Source: Streptomyces aureus (lineage in GTDB: Bacteria; Actinomycetota; Actinomycetes; Streptomycetales; Streptomycetaceae). Taken from it: a stretch of 64,000 bases of DNA. Each line of letters begins with the position of its first letter. Position 1 is the first letter of the stretch. A model generated the notes under the pieces. It was not told where the DNA came from, searched no databases, and was given only the letters and a program-made list of their open reading frames with translations. Position numbers and translations under genes: made by a program. This document shows, piece by piece, positions 1 through 8,584 of the stretch. The stretch is from contig NZ_JNZD01000008.1 of assembly GCF_000725495.1 (NCBI RefSeq), positions 1 to 64,000 on the forward strand. Direction: 5' to 3'.

Positions 1-99
1 TTCCGCATACACGGCAACGCTCGCGATCCCGGCATCCCGACATGCTCGGGCCACGCGGACAGCGATTTCGCCACGGTTGGCGATGAGCACCTTGCGCAC
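1..99 (-). CDS. accA2: Acyl-CoA carboxylase alpha subunit (biotin carboxylase), N-terminal fragment
   Basis: The first 33 codons of a biotin carboxylase run off the left edge. The visible start reads [16 protein letters not shown], the hallmark N-terminus of the ATP-grasp biotin carboxylase fold. GTG at 99-97 is chosen as start because an AAGGAGG-type ribosome site lies at 107-114 with normal spacing. In Streptomyces this long subunit (about 590 residues) carries both biotin carboxylase and biotin carboxyl carrier domains and pairs with beta subunits such as PccB. The presence of pccB, pccE and birA in this window supports that role. Assignment to AccA2 rather than the near-identical AccA1 rests on gene context recalled from S. 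coelicolor. Only the N-terminus is seen, so the biotin lysine cannot be checked. Confidence 0.85.
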   Translation of the reverse strand, partial: MRKVLIANRGEIAVRVARACRDAGIASVAVYAE

Positions 100-441
100 G
101 ATGGCTCCCTCCTTGAAAACAAGCCGAGTTTAGGGACAGCCAACACGACGTTTCGAGCTGTCCCCAGTGGTGAGCTTGCCCACACGGAGCGTGATACGAG
201 GCTCGCCCTACCCGCGAAAACCCTTGTCGTGCCAAGGCACGCGGGAATCCTTCCCTGAACCCTAGCCCTCCTGTGTGGCCAAGGTCTCTGTGACTCCGTG
301 CTGCGGCCCACAACGATTCTTTGTTGAGTCCCTACGAATGGCCCAACGATTCTTTGCCCTCGACGGAACCCTTGTCCCGGGGTTTACCCGTTAGTAGCGT
401 TCGGGATGTCTGGAACGTACTAGGGGTAACAGGGGAAGTGG
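100..441. other. Divergent intergenic region
   Basis: This 342-bp stretch separates the leftward carboxylase gene from the rightward membrane-protein gene and has no convincing coding sequence. It should hold both promoters. A TAAACT hexamer on the minus strand (127-132) is a possible -10 for the carboxylase gene, without a clear -35. A 13-bp direct repeat (311-323 and 344-356) sits upstream of the rightward gene. Confidence 0.5.
311..356. repeat. 13-bp direct repeat upstream of the 442 gene
   Basis: The sequence CAACGATTCTTTG occurs at 311-323 and again, identical, at 344-356, 33 bp (about three helical turns) apart. It is A/T-rich for this genome. Its position about 90-130 bp before the next start suggests a regulator site, but no factor can be named. 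Confidence 0.5.
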
Positions 442-1131
442 GTGGGGCCGGTGGTGCGCAGACCGCTGGTGTGGGTGGCGGCGATCGTGCTCTTCGTGGA
501 GGCGATCGGTATCGCCCTCCTCAACTGGTTCCTCGGCATGGTCGTCGACCGCCAGGACATGTCGATGGCGGGGCTCGACTCCGACATGATGGCGCGGTCG
601 TCGAAGATCGGCGGGCTGGTTTTCGGCCTCTATTTCCTGGCCTGCGCCGTGTCGGCCCTGCTGGTCGCGATCCGGCAGCGTCCCCCGGGGCTCCTCGGGC
701 GTGTCGTGCTGATCAGCGCAGCCGTGGTCCACGCCCTGCTCGGCGCGTTCACGGTGGGCCTGGTGGGCTGGAAGGCCTTCGCGTTCATGATGGTCGTCTT
801 CGCGCTCATCGTGTTCACCCTCCTGGCGTACGACCGCAGGGAGACGGGCCCGGTCGACGCCGCGCCGGAGACCGGCGGGGCCGGTGACGGCGAGGGCGAT
901 GCCGTCGGCACGGGCGACCCGGCCGCGCCCGAAGACGGGGAGCGGATCGACTCCGACGCCGGTGTGCCCGCCGGGAGTGTCGACCTGGGGAAGGGCCCTG
1001 GCCCGCAGGAGGCCGGGGCGGGCGGCGTGGAGAGCGCGAACGCCGGGACGCCGAGCGCCGACGCGGAGGAGCGGGCGGCCGTCGCGGACGAGGGCGTGCC
1101 CGCGGGAGAGGCCGTCGTCGCGGTGTCGTAG
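442..1131 (+). CDS. Four-helix membrane protein with acidic tail, unknown function
   Basis: This is a 229-residue protein with four predicted membrane helices (about residues 8-30, 58-78, 86-106 and 110-130) followed by a roughly 95-residue Gly/Ala/Glu/Asp-rich, probably disordered cytosolic tail. No catalytic motif is visible. The GTG at 442 follows a GGGGAA stretch closely; GTG codons at 451 and 454 are alternatives, so the first few residues are uncertain. It is divergent from the carboxylase gene and convergent with maf, with a hairpin between. Its steady neighbourhood in Streptomyces suggests a conserved family, but I do not recognise a function. Confidence 0.8.
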   Translation: MGPVVRRPLVWVAAIVLFVEAIGIALLNWFLGMVVDRQDMSMAGLDSDMMARSSKIGGLVFGLYFLACAVSALLVAIRQRPPGLLGRVVLISAAVVHALLGAFTVGLVGWKAFAFMMVVFALIVFTLLAYDRRETGPVDAAPETGGAGDGEGDAVGTGDPAAPEDGERIDSDAGVPAGSVDLGKGPGPQEAGAGGVESANAGTPSADAEERAAVADEGVPAGEAVVAVS

Positions 1132-1147
1132 TCCGCTGCCGATCAAG

Positions 1148-1181
1148 GGCCCCGCCGGCCGCTCGTGCGGCCGCGGGGCTC
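1148..1181. terminator. Hairpin between the convergent membrane gene and maf
   Basis: A GC-rich inverted repeat (GGCCCCGCCGGCCGC, loop TCGT, then GCGGCCGCGGGGC) forms a long stem with one bulge. It lies after the 442-1131 stop and before the maf stop on the other strand, so it could serve both. Confidence 0.55.
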
Positions 1182-1272
1182 TTCGGCGCGCCGTCCGGGC
1201 GGTGTCGTACGGACGTTCCCCGAGTGGCCGGGTGGCGGGCGGACGTGACCCGGCGCCCCGGCCCGCGGTCGC

Positions 1273-1893
1273 TCATCCCTCCCGGGGTGTCCACAACTCC
1301 GTGATGCCGACGCCCAGTTCGGCGAGCAGTCGGCGCACCAGCGGCAGCGAGATGCCGATCACGTTGCCGTGGTCGCCCTCGATGCCCTCTATGAACGGGG
1401 CCGAACGGCCGTCCAGGGTGAACGCGCCCGCCACGTGCAGGGGTTCGCCCGAGGCGACGTACGCCGCGATCTCCGCGTCGGTCGGTTCGCCGAAGCGGAC
1501 CACGGTCGAGGCGATCGCGGACTCCCAGCGCTTCTGGGCCGTGTCCCAGACGCAGTGACCCGTCTGGAGGGTGCCCGCGCGACCGCGCATCGCCTTCCAG
1601 CGCGCGGTGGCCTCCTCGGAGTCCGCGGGCTTGCCGAGGGCCTGGCCGTCCAGGTCCAGCACCGAGTCGCAGCCGATCACGATCGCGCCCTGGACCTCGG
1701 GCCGCGCCGCCACGACGGAGGCCTTGGCCTCGGCCAGCGCGAGGGCGAGCTCGGCGGGAGTGGGGGCGGTGACGGCGTCCTCGTCGACCCCGCTGACGAT
1801 CACCTCGGGGGCGAGCCCGGCCTGCCGCAGCAGATTGAGCCGGGCGGGGGACTGCGAGGCGAGGACGAGACGGCGGCGCGGCTGATCGGTCAT
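1273..1893 (-). CDS. maf: Maf/YhdE-type nucleoside triphosphate pyrophosphatase
   Basis: A 206-residue Maf-family protein. It starts with the typical [18 protein letters not shown] segment (compare ASxSPRRxELL). It also shows [16 protein letters not shown], where the conserved aspartate and lysine bind the metal-triphosphate, and [16 protein letters not shown]. Family members hydrolyse non-canonical or modified NTPs (dTTP/UTP or m7GTP subfamilies) to the monophosphate and may slow septation. Length matches the family. ATG at 1893 is the only good start. An mmpB-like gene lies immediately upstream on the same strand, so the two are probably co-transcribed. The exact substrate cannot be read from sequence. 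Confidence 0.93.
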   Translation of the reverse strand: MTDQPRRRLVLASQSPARLNLLRQAGLAPEVIVSGVDEDAVTAPTPAELALALAEAKASVVAARPEVQGAIVIGCDSVLDLDGQALGKPADSEEATARWKAMRGRAGTLQTGHCVWDTAQKRWESAIASTVVRFGEPTDAEIAAYVASGEPLHVAGAFTLDGRSAPFIEGIEGDHGNVIGISLPLVRRLLAELGVGITELWTPREG

Positions 1894-1959
1894 GGCATCA
1901 GGGTATCGGCGCCGATCGGCCCGTGCCTCGGCTGCCGTTCACCCGGCACCGGGTGCGGT

Positions 1960-2088
1960 TCAGCAGATCCACGCCAGGGTCATCGCGACCACCATGGCCA
2001 GCGCCAGGAGAACGCCCAGGCGTCGCAACATGTCCTGCATGTCACGCATGTCCTCGGGGGGTTCGTTCTCGGGGTCGGACCACAGCAT
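1960..2088 (-). CDS. mmpB: Small morphogenic membrane protein MmpB-like (42 aa)
   Basis: A 42-codon reading frame beginning MLWSDPENEPPEDMRDMQDM and ending in one hydrophobic helix (about residues 24-41). A GGGAG ribosome site sits 2-6 bases before ATG at 2088. It lies 66 bp upstream of maf on the same strand. The MLWSDPE start and the maf neighbourhood match what I remember of the Streptomyces family annotated as morphogenic membrane protein MmpB, reported to affect growth and sporulation. The acidic N-terminus is probably cytosolic with an amphipathic segment before the helix. Such small genes are easily missed. Identification is from memory, not from a search. Confidence 0.75.
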   Translation of the reverse strand: MLWSDPENEPPEDMRDMQDMLRRLGVLLALAMVVAMTLAWIC

Positions 2089-2175
2089 GCTCCCGATCGT
2101 GCGACGGCCGGGAGCCGGGGCGCCTGAGTATGCGTACTCAACTTGCGGGCGTCCTGTGAAGACGGCCCTGAGGGA

Positions 2176-5100
2176 TCACCGTGCGCCGTCCAGGACGGCG
2201 ACGCCGTCGAGGCCCTCCCGGACCCGCCGGGGCAGCGCGTGGGCCCGTACGAGGGCGAGGCAGGCCTCCCGGCAGCGCCGGGCGGCCTCTGTGTCCCCGA
2301 AGTGGTGGTGGGCCCGGGCGGCCGCCGCCAGACAGTCGGCCTCGCCCCCGTGGTCGCCGACCCCGCGCCGCAGGGCCAGGGCCTCGTCCAGCGCGGCGAA
2401 GGCCTGCTCCCGCAGGCCCAGTTCCCTCAGCGCGGCACCGTACCGCGTCAGGGCCGTGGCGAGGGCCGTCGGGCGGGCCAGGCTCCGCAGCAACGGGATG
2501 CGCCGGCGGTGCCGTTCGGCCGCGCCCGCGAAGTCCCCGGCCAGGTGCAGCGCGTCGGCGATCCTGCCGTGCACGAGCGCCACGCTGCCCGCGCTGTCCG
2601 TCCCCCGGTAGAGCTCCATGGACCGCAGCGCGTACGACAGGCCCTCGGCCGCCCGGCCGGCCTGGACGTGCAGCGCGCTCAGATTGCCGGTGATGGACGC
2701 CTGCGCGGCGACGTCCCCGGCCCGTTCGAACAGGGCGAGGGCCGTGTGCAGGTCCGCCAGACACGCCTCGTCGCGGTGCGCCAAGCCGTGCGCCACGGCG
2801 GTGCGGCGGTACAGCCAGGCCTGGCCCGGCGCGTCGCCGTGCTCCACGGCGATGTCCAGGGCCGCCCGCAGGCATGTGTCCCACTCGCCGGTCCACCAGT
2901 AGGTCTCCGCGTAGCCGAACAGCCCGACGGCCAGCCGCCAGGCCACGTCGGACCGGCCGAGGTCCCCGGCCCGGGTGATCGCGTGCGCGACGGCGGGCAG
3001 CTCCCGTACGTACCAGGCAAGCGCCTGACGGGCGTCCGTGAACTCCGGTACGGGGGAGGCCGGCGGCTCGTCCGGCGGCGGAGGCGGCTGGGTCTCGGCG
3101 ACGGCCGCCCGCGACGCCGCCCCGACCGCCGCCGCGTACCAGGAGAGCAACCGGGCCGTCGCGTCCGCCCGTTCCGCCTCGCCGACCTCCGCCCGGGCCC
3201 GCTCGGCCGCGTACGCGCCCAGCAGGTCGTGGAAGCCGTACCGCTCGGGCGCCGTCGTGCGGACGAGGGCGGCGTCGGCCAGCAGGTCGAGGAGCCGGGC
3301 GGCCTCCGGCACGGGCGTGCCGAGCAGCGCGGCCGCCGCCGACGGGCCCAGCTCGTGCCCCGGCCACAGGCCCAGCAGCCGGAAGGCACGCGCCGCCGCG
3401 CGCTCCTCGGCCCCTTCGCCGTCCCGCAGGGCCACGTAGCTCGCCGCGAGGACGGCGCGCACGTCCAGGGCGCCCACGCTCAGTTCGCCGAGCCGGTCCG
3501 CGCCGGAGGCGAGCCTCCCGGCGAGCAGGGACAGCGGCCACTCCGGGCGGGAGGCCAGCCTGCCGCCGACGACCCGCAGGGCCAGCGGCAGCCCTCCGCA
3601 GTGGTCCAGGATCCCGGCGGCCGCGGCCGGTTCCTCCAGCACCCGCCGGGCGCCGCACAGCGCGGTCAGGAGCGCCTCCTGGTCGGCGCGGCCGAGGGGC
3701 GACAGCGGGACGAACGCCGCGTCCGGCAGGTCCGCGAGCACGTGGCGGCTCGTGACCAGGACGGCGCAGCCGCCGCTGCCCGGCAGCAGCGGGGTCACCT
3801 GGGCGGCGTCCCGGGCGTTGTCGAGCACCAGCAGCATCCGGCGGCCGGCGACGACCGTACGGAACAGGGCGGCGCGGTCGTCCGTGTCCTCGGGCAGCGC
3901 CTCACCGGGCACCCCGAGGTCGGCCAGGAAGCGGGCCAGGAGGTCCCGGGGCGTGCGCTCCGGACCCGCGCCGAAGCCCCGCAGGTCGGCGTGCAGCTGC
4001 CCGTCCGGGAAGTCCTGGCGCAGCCGGTGCGCCACATGGACGGCCAGCGCCGTCTTGCCGACACCACCCATCCCGGACACGACGACGAGCCGGGGCGGCC
4101 GGGGGGCGTCCGGATGGCCGGTGCCGGTGCCGGCTCCGGTGTCGTGCCCGGTACCGGCGCCTGTGCCGTGCCCGGCGTCCGCTCCGGCGTCGTGCCCAGC
4201 ACGGGCGTTCGTGGGGGCGCCTGTGGCGTGGCGGGTGTCGGCTGCGGTGTCGTGTCCAGTACCGGCGTTCGTGGGGGCGCCTGTGGCGTGGCGGGTGTCG
4301 GCTGCGGTGTCATGCCGGGTGTCGGTTCTCGTGTCGTGCGACGTGTCGGCTCCAGTGTTGCGCCGGGTGTCGGCGCCCGTTCTGTGCCTGGTGTCGGTTC
4401 TCGTGTCGTGCGACGTGTCGGCTCCATTGCTGCGCAGGGTGTCGGCGCCCGTTCCGTGCCCGGTGCCGGATCCCGTGCCGTGCCCGGAGCCGACGTTCGT
4501 GCACTGCCCTGCGCTGTGCCCCGCGCCGCGCCTCGCGTCGCTCCCCCCACCGTTTCCCGGCCCGCCGGCCGCCCCGTTTCCCGGCCCGTCGGCCGTGCCG
4601 TTTCCCGCCCCGCTCGTCGGGCGGAGCAGGGTCGTGAGTGTGGCGATCTCCCGGGTGCGGCCGGTGAAGTTCTGGGTGTCCGTCGGGAGTTGGCGCGGCG
4701 GCGGGGGGCCGGGGCGGGGTGCGGTGATCGGCGCGGGCCGGGGGTCGGGGGCGGCGCAGGTACCGGCGAGCACCTCCCGGTGCGCGGTCCGCACGGCGGC
4801 CGAGGGCTCGACGCCCAGTTCCTCCACGAGGTCGCGGCGCAGTCGCGCGTACACCCGCAGGGCCTCCGCCTGACGGTCCGAGCGGTACAGGGCGAGCATC
4901 AGCTGCCGGTGGAAGGCCTCGCGCAGCGGATGCTCGGAGGCGAGCGCCGTCAGCCGCGGGAGTACCTCGTGGTGCCGCCCGAGGGCGAGCGCCGCGTCGA
5001 CCTCCCACTCCGTCAGCAGCAGCCGGTTCTCGCAGAGTTCCCGGACGGTCCGGGCCTGTTCCTCGGCCTCCGCGAAGCCGGCGAGGTCCTCCAGCGGGCG

Positions 5101-5511
5101 TCCGCGCCAGAGCCCCGCCGCCTCGGTGCCCCGCCGTACCACCCGCTCCCAGTCCCGGTCCGCACGCGCCCGGTGCGCGGCGCCGACATGGGCGTCGAAG
5201 ACCTCGACGTCGAACTCGCCCTCGGCGACCCGCAGCCGGTAGCCGGAGGGGACCGTGCCGAGCCGGGGCTCCCCGGTGTCCAGGGGTGCCAACTGCCGCC
5301 GCAGCCGCGTCACATGGTTGAACAGGGAGGACGGGGCGGTCGCCGGGGGACGGGGGCCCCACAGCGCCTCGACGAGGGCGTCCTTCGACACCGTCCGGTT
5401 CGCCTGTAACAGCAGCGCGGTCAGCAGGACCCGGACCTTGGGGCCTCCCACCGCGATCTCCCGTGTCCCGTCCCGCACCACGAGCGGACCGAGCAGCCCG
5501 AACGTCGGCAT
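2176..5511 (-). CDS. SARP-type regulator with NB-ARC ATPase and TPR domains (AfsR-like), repeat-expanded linker
   Basis: A 1111-residue AfsR-like protein. Residues 1-95 are an OmpR-type winged helix (start MPTFGLLGPLVVRDG), and 100-245 the bacterial transcriptional activation domain. Residues 281-296 begin the NB-ARC module (FTGRTREIATL). The Walker A site is GMGGVGKT (Lys486), followed by LLVLDNARD (Walker B) and GGLPLALRV. The C-terminal 350 residues are TPR-like helices. Such proteins activate antibiotic or morphology genes after nucleotide-controlled oligomerisation. Unusually, about 175 residues of Gly/Thr/Asp/His-rich tandem repeats (297-474) separate the FTGR strand from the P-loop, where relatives have only a few residues. 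Two strong hairpins insulate its promoter from pccE upstream. Its targets are unknown. Confidence 0.9.
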   Translation of the reverse strand: MPTFGLLGPLVVRDGTREIAVGGPKVRVLLTALLLQANRTVSKDALVEALWGPRPPATAPSSLFNHVTRLRRQLAPLDTGEPRLGTVPSGYRLRVAEGEFDVEVFDAHVGAAHRARADRDWERVVRRGTEAAGLWRGRPLEDLAGFAEAEEQARTVRELCENRLLLTEWEVDAALALGRHHEVLPRLTALASEHPLREAFHRQLMLALYRSDRQAEALRVYARLRRDLVEELGVEPSAAVRTAHREVLAGTCAAPDPRPAPITAPRPGPPPPRQLPTDTQNFTGRTREIATLTTLLRPTSGAGNGTADGPGNGAAGGPGNGGGSDARRGAGHSAGQCTNVGSGHGTGSGTGHGTGADTLRSNGADTSHDTRTDTRHRTGADTRRNTGADTSHDTRTDTRHDTAADTRHATGAPTNAGTGHDTAADTRHATGAPTNARAGHDAGADAGHGTGAGTGHDTGAGTGTGHPDAPRPPRLVVVSGMGGVGKTALAVHVAHRLRQDFPDGQLHADLRGFGAGPERTPRDLLARFLADLGVPGEALPEDTDDRAALFRTVVAGRRMLLVLDNARDAAQVTPLLPGSGGCAVLVTSRHVLADLPDAAFVPLSPLGRADQEALLTALCGARRVLEEPAAAAGILDHCGGLPLALRVVGGRLASRPEWPLSLLAGRLASGADRLGELSVGALDVRAVLAASYVALRDGEGAEERAAARAFRLLGLWPGHELGPSAAAALLGTPVPEAARLLDLLADAALVRTTAPERYGFHDLLGAYAAERARAEVGEAERADATARLLSWYAAAVGAASRAAVAETQPPPPPDEPPASPVPEFTDARQALAWYVRELPAVAHAITRAGDLGRSDVAWRLAVGLFGYAETYWWTGEWDTCLRAALDIAVEHGDAPGQAWLYRRTAVAHGLAHRDEACLADLHTALALFERAGDVAAQASITGNLSALHVQAGRAAEGLSYALRSMELYRGTDSAGSVALVHGRIADALHLAGDFAGAAERHRRRIPLLRSLARPTALATALTRYGAALRELGLREQAFAALDEALALRRGVGDHGGEADCLAAAARAHHHFGDTEAARRCREACLALVRAHALPRRVREGLDGVAVLDGAR
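4201..4464 (-). repeat. Coding minisatellite: 60-bp and 72-bp tandem duplications in the SARP linker
   Basis: Two adjacent in-frame tandem duplications lie inside the SARP/NB-ARC gene. One is a 60-bp unit repeated almost perfectly (4201-4260 and 4261-4320), encoding a 20-residue repeat around HDTAADTRHATGAPTN. The other is a 72-bp unit (from 4321 and from 4393), encoding a 24-residue repeat around SHDTRTDTRH. Shorter GAGTGH/GADT echoes extend on both sides (about 4110-4640). All lengths are multiples of three, so the frame is kept. Confidence 0.9.
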
Positions 5512-5636
5512 GGCACCCCCTGCGGTCGTCCCGGGCGGCGCGGTTCGCCGCCCTCAGGGGATAGACGCCTGGGACGGCGGTTCGGACGAGGCGAATGCCG
5601 GAAATCAGGGCTCTCCCGGAAATCCCCCGGAAAACG

Positions 5637-5671
5637 GAGATCCCCCGGGGACGGGGTCCCTGGGGGATCTC
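5637..5671. terminator. Strong hairpin downstream of pccE
   Basis: A 10-bp perfect outer stem (GAGATCCCCC / GGGGGATCTC) encloses a second 5-bp stem (GGGAC-GGG-GTCCC). It lies 46 bp beyond the pccE stop on its strand and 126 bp before the SARP start, so it probably ends the pccB-pccE transcript. Confidence 0.75.
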
Positions 5672-5685
5672 GGGGCTCACGTCCC

Positions 5686-5706
5686 GGGGCCTGTCGGACA
5701 GGCCCC
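5686..5706. terminator. Second hairpin directly after pccE
   Basis: GGGGCCTGT-CGG-ACAGGCCCC is a perfect 9-bp stem with a 3-nt loop, beginning 11 bp after the pccE stop. Together with 5637-5671 it makes a tandem terminator. Confidence 0.75.
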
Positions 5707-5716
5707 GGCCGCGGAC

Positions 5717-5926
5717 CTAACCGGGCCAGTAGCTGCGGCCCCATGTCGTCGGGCCCGGCCGCGGCAGCCGGTGCGCGGCGATACGGGCGGGGTCGGACCA
5801 CGCGTCGCGGGGCCCGGACGCGCCGGACGGGGCGGACGCCACCGCCGCGGCGCGCGCGCGGACCACCGCCAGTGCGGCGGCCAGCTCCTCCGGGGTCGGA
5901 TTCCCCCGTACGACCTTGATCGTCAT
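5717..5926 (-). CDS. pccE: Acyl-CoA carboxylase epsilon subunit
   Basis: A 69-residue protein beginning MTIKVVRGNPTPEELAALL-like (here EELAAALAVV) and ending with a Trp/Pro/Arg tail (RPGPTTWGRSYWPG). This is the typical layout of actinobacterial acyl-CoA carboxylase epsilon subunits: a short N-terminal helix that binds the beta subunit and a flexible C-terminus. In Streptomyces, PccE raises the activity of the PccB-AccA2 propionyl-CoA carboxylase that makes methylmalonyl-CoA. It follows pccB by 31 bp on the same strand, so co-transcription is expected, and it is followed by two hairpins. Confidence 0.9.
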   Translation of the reverse strand: MTIKVVRGNPTPEELAAALAVVRARAAAVASAPSGASGPRDAWSDPARIAAHRLPRPGPTTWGRSYWPG

Positions 5927-5957
5927 GTCTGCTCCCAGGATTCCGGGTCTGCGGGGT

Positions 5958-7550
5958 CTAGAGCGGGATGTTGCCGTGCTTCTTCGGAGGCAGTGATGCC
6001 CGCTTCGTCCGCAGCTGACGCAGACCGCGCACGACGTGGGAGCGGGTCTGGGACGGCATGATCACGCCGTCGATGTAGCCGCGCTCGGCCGCCGTGTACG
6101 GGTTCAGCAGCGTGTCCTCGTACTCCTGGATCAGCCGGGCCCGGGTGGCGTCCTGGTCCTCGGCGGCCGCGATGGTGCGGCGGTGCAGGATGTTCACCGC
6201 GCCCTGCGCGCCCATGACCGCGATCTGCGCGGTGGGCCAGGCGAGGTTGAGGTCGGCGCCCAGGTGCTTGGAGCCCATGACGTCGTACGCGCCGCCGAAG
6301 GCCTTGCGGGTGATGATCGTGATCAGCGGGACGGTCGCCTCGGCGTACGCGTAGATCAGCTTGGCGCCGCGGCGGATGATGCCCGTGTGCTCCTGGTCGA
6401 CGCCCGGGAGGAAGCCGGGCACGTCCACGAAGGTCAGCACCGGCACGTTGAACGCGTCGCAGGTCCGCACGAACCGCGCGGCCTTCTCGCTCGCGTCGAT
6501 GTCCAGGCAGCCGGCGAACTGCATCGGCTGGTTGGCGACGATGCCCACCGGGTGGCCCTCGACCCGGCCGAAGCCGGTCAGGATGTTCGGCGCGAACAGC
6601 GGCTGCGTCTCGAAGAACTCGGCGTCGTCCAGGACGTGTTCGATCACCGCGTGCATGTCGTACGGCTGGTTCGCGCTGTCCGGCACGATCGTGTCCAGCT
6701 CGCGGTCCTCGTCGGTGAGGGCGAGGTCCGCCTCCTCCGGGAACACCGGGGGCTCGCTGAGGTTGTTGGACGGCAGGTACGACAGCAGCTGCTTGACGTA
6801 CTCGATGGCGTCCTTCTCGTCGCCCGCCATGTGATGGGCCACGCCCGACACGGCGTTGTGGGTGCGGGCGCCGCCCAGCTCCTCGAAGCCGACGTCCTCG
6901 CCCGTCACCGTCTTGATGACGTCGGGACCCGTGATGAACATGTGCGAGGTCTGGTCGACCATCACCGTGAAGTCGGTGATGGCGGGGGAGTACACCGCGC
7001 CGCCCGCGCACGGGCCGACGACCAGGCTGATCTGGGGGATGACACCCGACGCGTGCGTGTTGCGGCGGAAGATCTCGCCGTACATGCCGAGGGCGCTCAC
7101 GCCCTCCTGGATCCGGGCGCCGCCCGAGTCGTTGATGCCGATGACCGGGCAGCCGGTCTTCAGCGCGAAGTCCATCACCTTCATGATCTTCTGACCGAAG
7201 ACCTCGCCGAGGGCACCGCCGAACACGGTGAAGTCCTGGGAGAACACGGCGACCGGGCGGCCGTCGACCGTGCCGTAGCCGGTGACCACGCCGTCGCCGT
7301 ACGGGCGGTTCTTCTCCAGTCCGAAGTCCGTCGAACGATGCCGCGCGAACTCGTCGAACTCGACGAAGGAACCGTCGTCCATCAGCAGTTCGATGCGCTC
7401 ACGAGCCGTCAACTTGCCCTTGGCGTGCTGCTTTTCGACGGCGCGCTCCGAGCCGGCGTGCGTCGCTTCGTTGATGCGGCGCTGCAGATCCGCGAGCTTG
7501 CCCGCGGTGGTGTGGATGTCGGGGTGGTGCAGCTCTTCCGGCTCGGACAT
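5958..7550 (-). CDS. pccB: Propionyl-CoA carboxylase beta subunit (carboxyltransferase)
   Basis: A 530-residue carboxyltransferase that transfers CO2 from biotin to propionyl-CoA, giving methylmalonyl-CoA for odd-chain metabolism and polyketides. The crotonase-like N half contains [13 protein letters not shown] (acyl-CoA oxyanion hole) and [14 protein letters not shown]. The C half contains DVPGFLPG and [18 protein letters not shown]. Asp423 (AYDVM) aligns with Asp422 of S. coelicolor PccB, the residue reported to set propionyl- over acetyl-CoA preference. ATG at 7550 and the length match the family. It forms an operon with pccE and is divergent from birA, whose product biotinylates the partner alpha subunit. 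Confidence 0.95.
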   Translation of the reverse strand: MSEPEELHHPDIHTTAGKLADLQRRINEATHAGSERAVEKQHAKGKLTARERIELLMDDGSFVEFDEFARHRSTDFGLEKNRPYGDGVVTGYGTVDGRPVAVFSQDFTVFGGALGEVFGQKIMKVMDFALKTGCPVIGINDSGGARIQEGVSALGMYGEIFRRNTHASGVIPQISLVVGPCAGGAVYSPAITDFTVMVDQTSHMFITGPDVIKTVTGEDVGFEELGGARTHNAVSGVAHHMAGDEKDAIEYVKQLLSYLPSNNLSEPPVFPEEADLALTDEDRELDTIVPDSANQPYDMHAVIEHVLDDAEFFETQPLFAPNILTGFGRVEGHPVGIVANQPMQFAGCLDIDASEKAARFVRTCDAFNVPVLTFVDVPGFLPGVDQEHTGIIRRGAKLIYAYAEATVPLITIITRKAFGGAYDVMGSKHLGADLNLAWPTAQIAVMGAQGAVNILHRRTIAAAEDQDATRARLIQEYEDTLLNPYTAAERGYIDGVIMPSQTRSHVVRGLRQLRTKRASLPPKKHGNIPL

Positions 7551-7606
7551 CGGGTTGCGGCTCCCTGCCTGATCTAAGGGGACGTGAGGGTGACTGCTCG
7601 GAATAC

Positions 7607-7633
7607 GCGGTGCTCAGAAGCGGTGCTCAGAAG
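7607..7633. repeat. 13-bp tandem direct repeat in the pccB-birA divergent region
   Basis: CGGTGCTCAGAAG at 7608-7620 is repeated immediately at 7621-7633. It lies between the divergent starts (7550 and 7715), where both promoters must be. It could be a regulator site or a replication slip. Confidence 0.5.
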
Positions 7634-7714
7634 GGGGGCTTGCTACTCATCCGTAGCGTAGTGGCGTGCCTACCGATCGGCAGTGCGGCGTTTACCACAC
7701 CTAGGCTGGGTTGC

Positions 7715-8584
7715 ATGACGCCGCGAGATGCAGCAGACGCGAACGACAACCGTTGGTCCGACCTGGGCCGTCCGCCGCTGAACGGGACCGCCCTGCGCCG
7801 GGCGCTGGTCCGTGACGGCGGCCTGTGGTGCGACGTGGAGGTGGTGGAGCGGACCGGGTCGACCAACACCGACCTGGCCGCCGTCGTCACCGGTGAGAAG
7901 GGGGCGGACGAGGGCGCGGTCCTCGTCGCCGAGGAGCAGAACGCCGGGCGCGGGCGCCTGGACCGCCAGTGGACCGCGCCGGCCCGCTCCGGCCTCTTCT
8001 TCTCCGTGGTGCTCAAGCCCGGCCCGGTCCCGGTCGAGCGCTGGGGCTGGCTGCCGTTGCTCACCGGCGTCGCCGTCGTGACGGCGCTCTCGGCCTCCGC
8101 CGGCGTCGACACGGCACTCAAGTGGCCCAACGACCTGCTGGTCACCGTCGACGGCGAGGAACGCAAGGCCGGCGGCATCCTCGCCGAACGCGCGGGCAGT
8201 GACGCCGTCGTGGTCGGCATCGGCATCAACGTCTCCCTGCGCGCCGACGAACTGCCCGTGCCGGGCGCCGGATCGCTGGAGCTCGCGGGAGCGACGACCA
8301 CCGACCGCGACACCGTGCTGCGGGCCGTGCTGCGCTCGCTGGAGCAGTGGTACCTGCGCTGGCGGGACGCGGGCGGCGACCCCGTCGCCTCCGGCCTCCA
8401 GGAGACGTACGCGGCCGGCTGCGCGACGCTCGGCCGCACGGTACGGGCCGAGCTGCCCGGCGGCCGGACGGTCGTCGGGGAGGCGGTGGCCCTGGACGGT
8501 GACGGCCGCCTCGTCATCGCGACGGCGGACGGCGTCCAGGAACCCGTGGGAGCGGGGGACGTGATCCATCTGCGCCCGGCCTGA
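7715..8584 (+). CDS. birA: Biotin--[acetyl-CoA-carboxylase] ligase (group I, no DNA-binding domain)
   Basis: A 289-residue biotin protein ligase that forms biotinyl-AMP and attaches biotin to the carrier lysine of acyl-CoA carboxylase alpha subunits. Visible motifs: RTGSTNTDL (46-54), GRGRLDRQW (78-86, the adenylate-binding loop), LKWPNDL and KAGGILAE. A C-terminal SH3-like tail contains LGRTVRAELPGG. There is no N-terminal winged helix, so it is an enzyme only and not the E. coli type repressor. ATG at 7715 is preferred because the upstream frame has no family similarity; no clear ribosome site precedes it and a possible -10 lies about a dozen bases upstream, so the mRNA may be nearly leaderless. 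Divergent from pccB. Confidence 0.93.
   Translation: MTPRDAADANDNRWSDLGRPPLNGTALRRALVRDGGLWCDVEVVERTGSTNTDLAAVVTGEKGADEGAVLVAEEQNAGRGRLDRQWTAPARSGLFFSVVLKPGPVPVERWGWLPLLTGVAVVTALSASAGVDTALKWPNDLLVTVDGEERKAGGILAERAGSDAVVVGIGINVSLRADELPVPGAGSLELAGATTTDRDTVLRAVLRSLEQWYLRWRDAGGDPVASGLQETYAAGCATLGRTVRAELPGGRTVVGEAVALDGDGRLVIATADGVQEPVGAGDVIHLRPA

Noticed and set aside
2143..5409. A very long open frame (about 1088 codons) on the plus strand opposite the SARP gene
   Set aside because: Its translation is Arg/Gly/Pro/Val-rich with no domain, and third-position GC and recognisable SARP/NB-ARC motifs are on the other strand. It is the usual antisense shadow of a high-GC gene.
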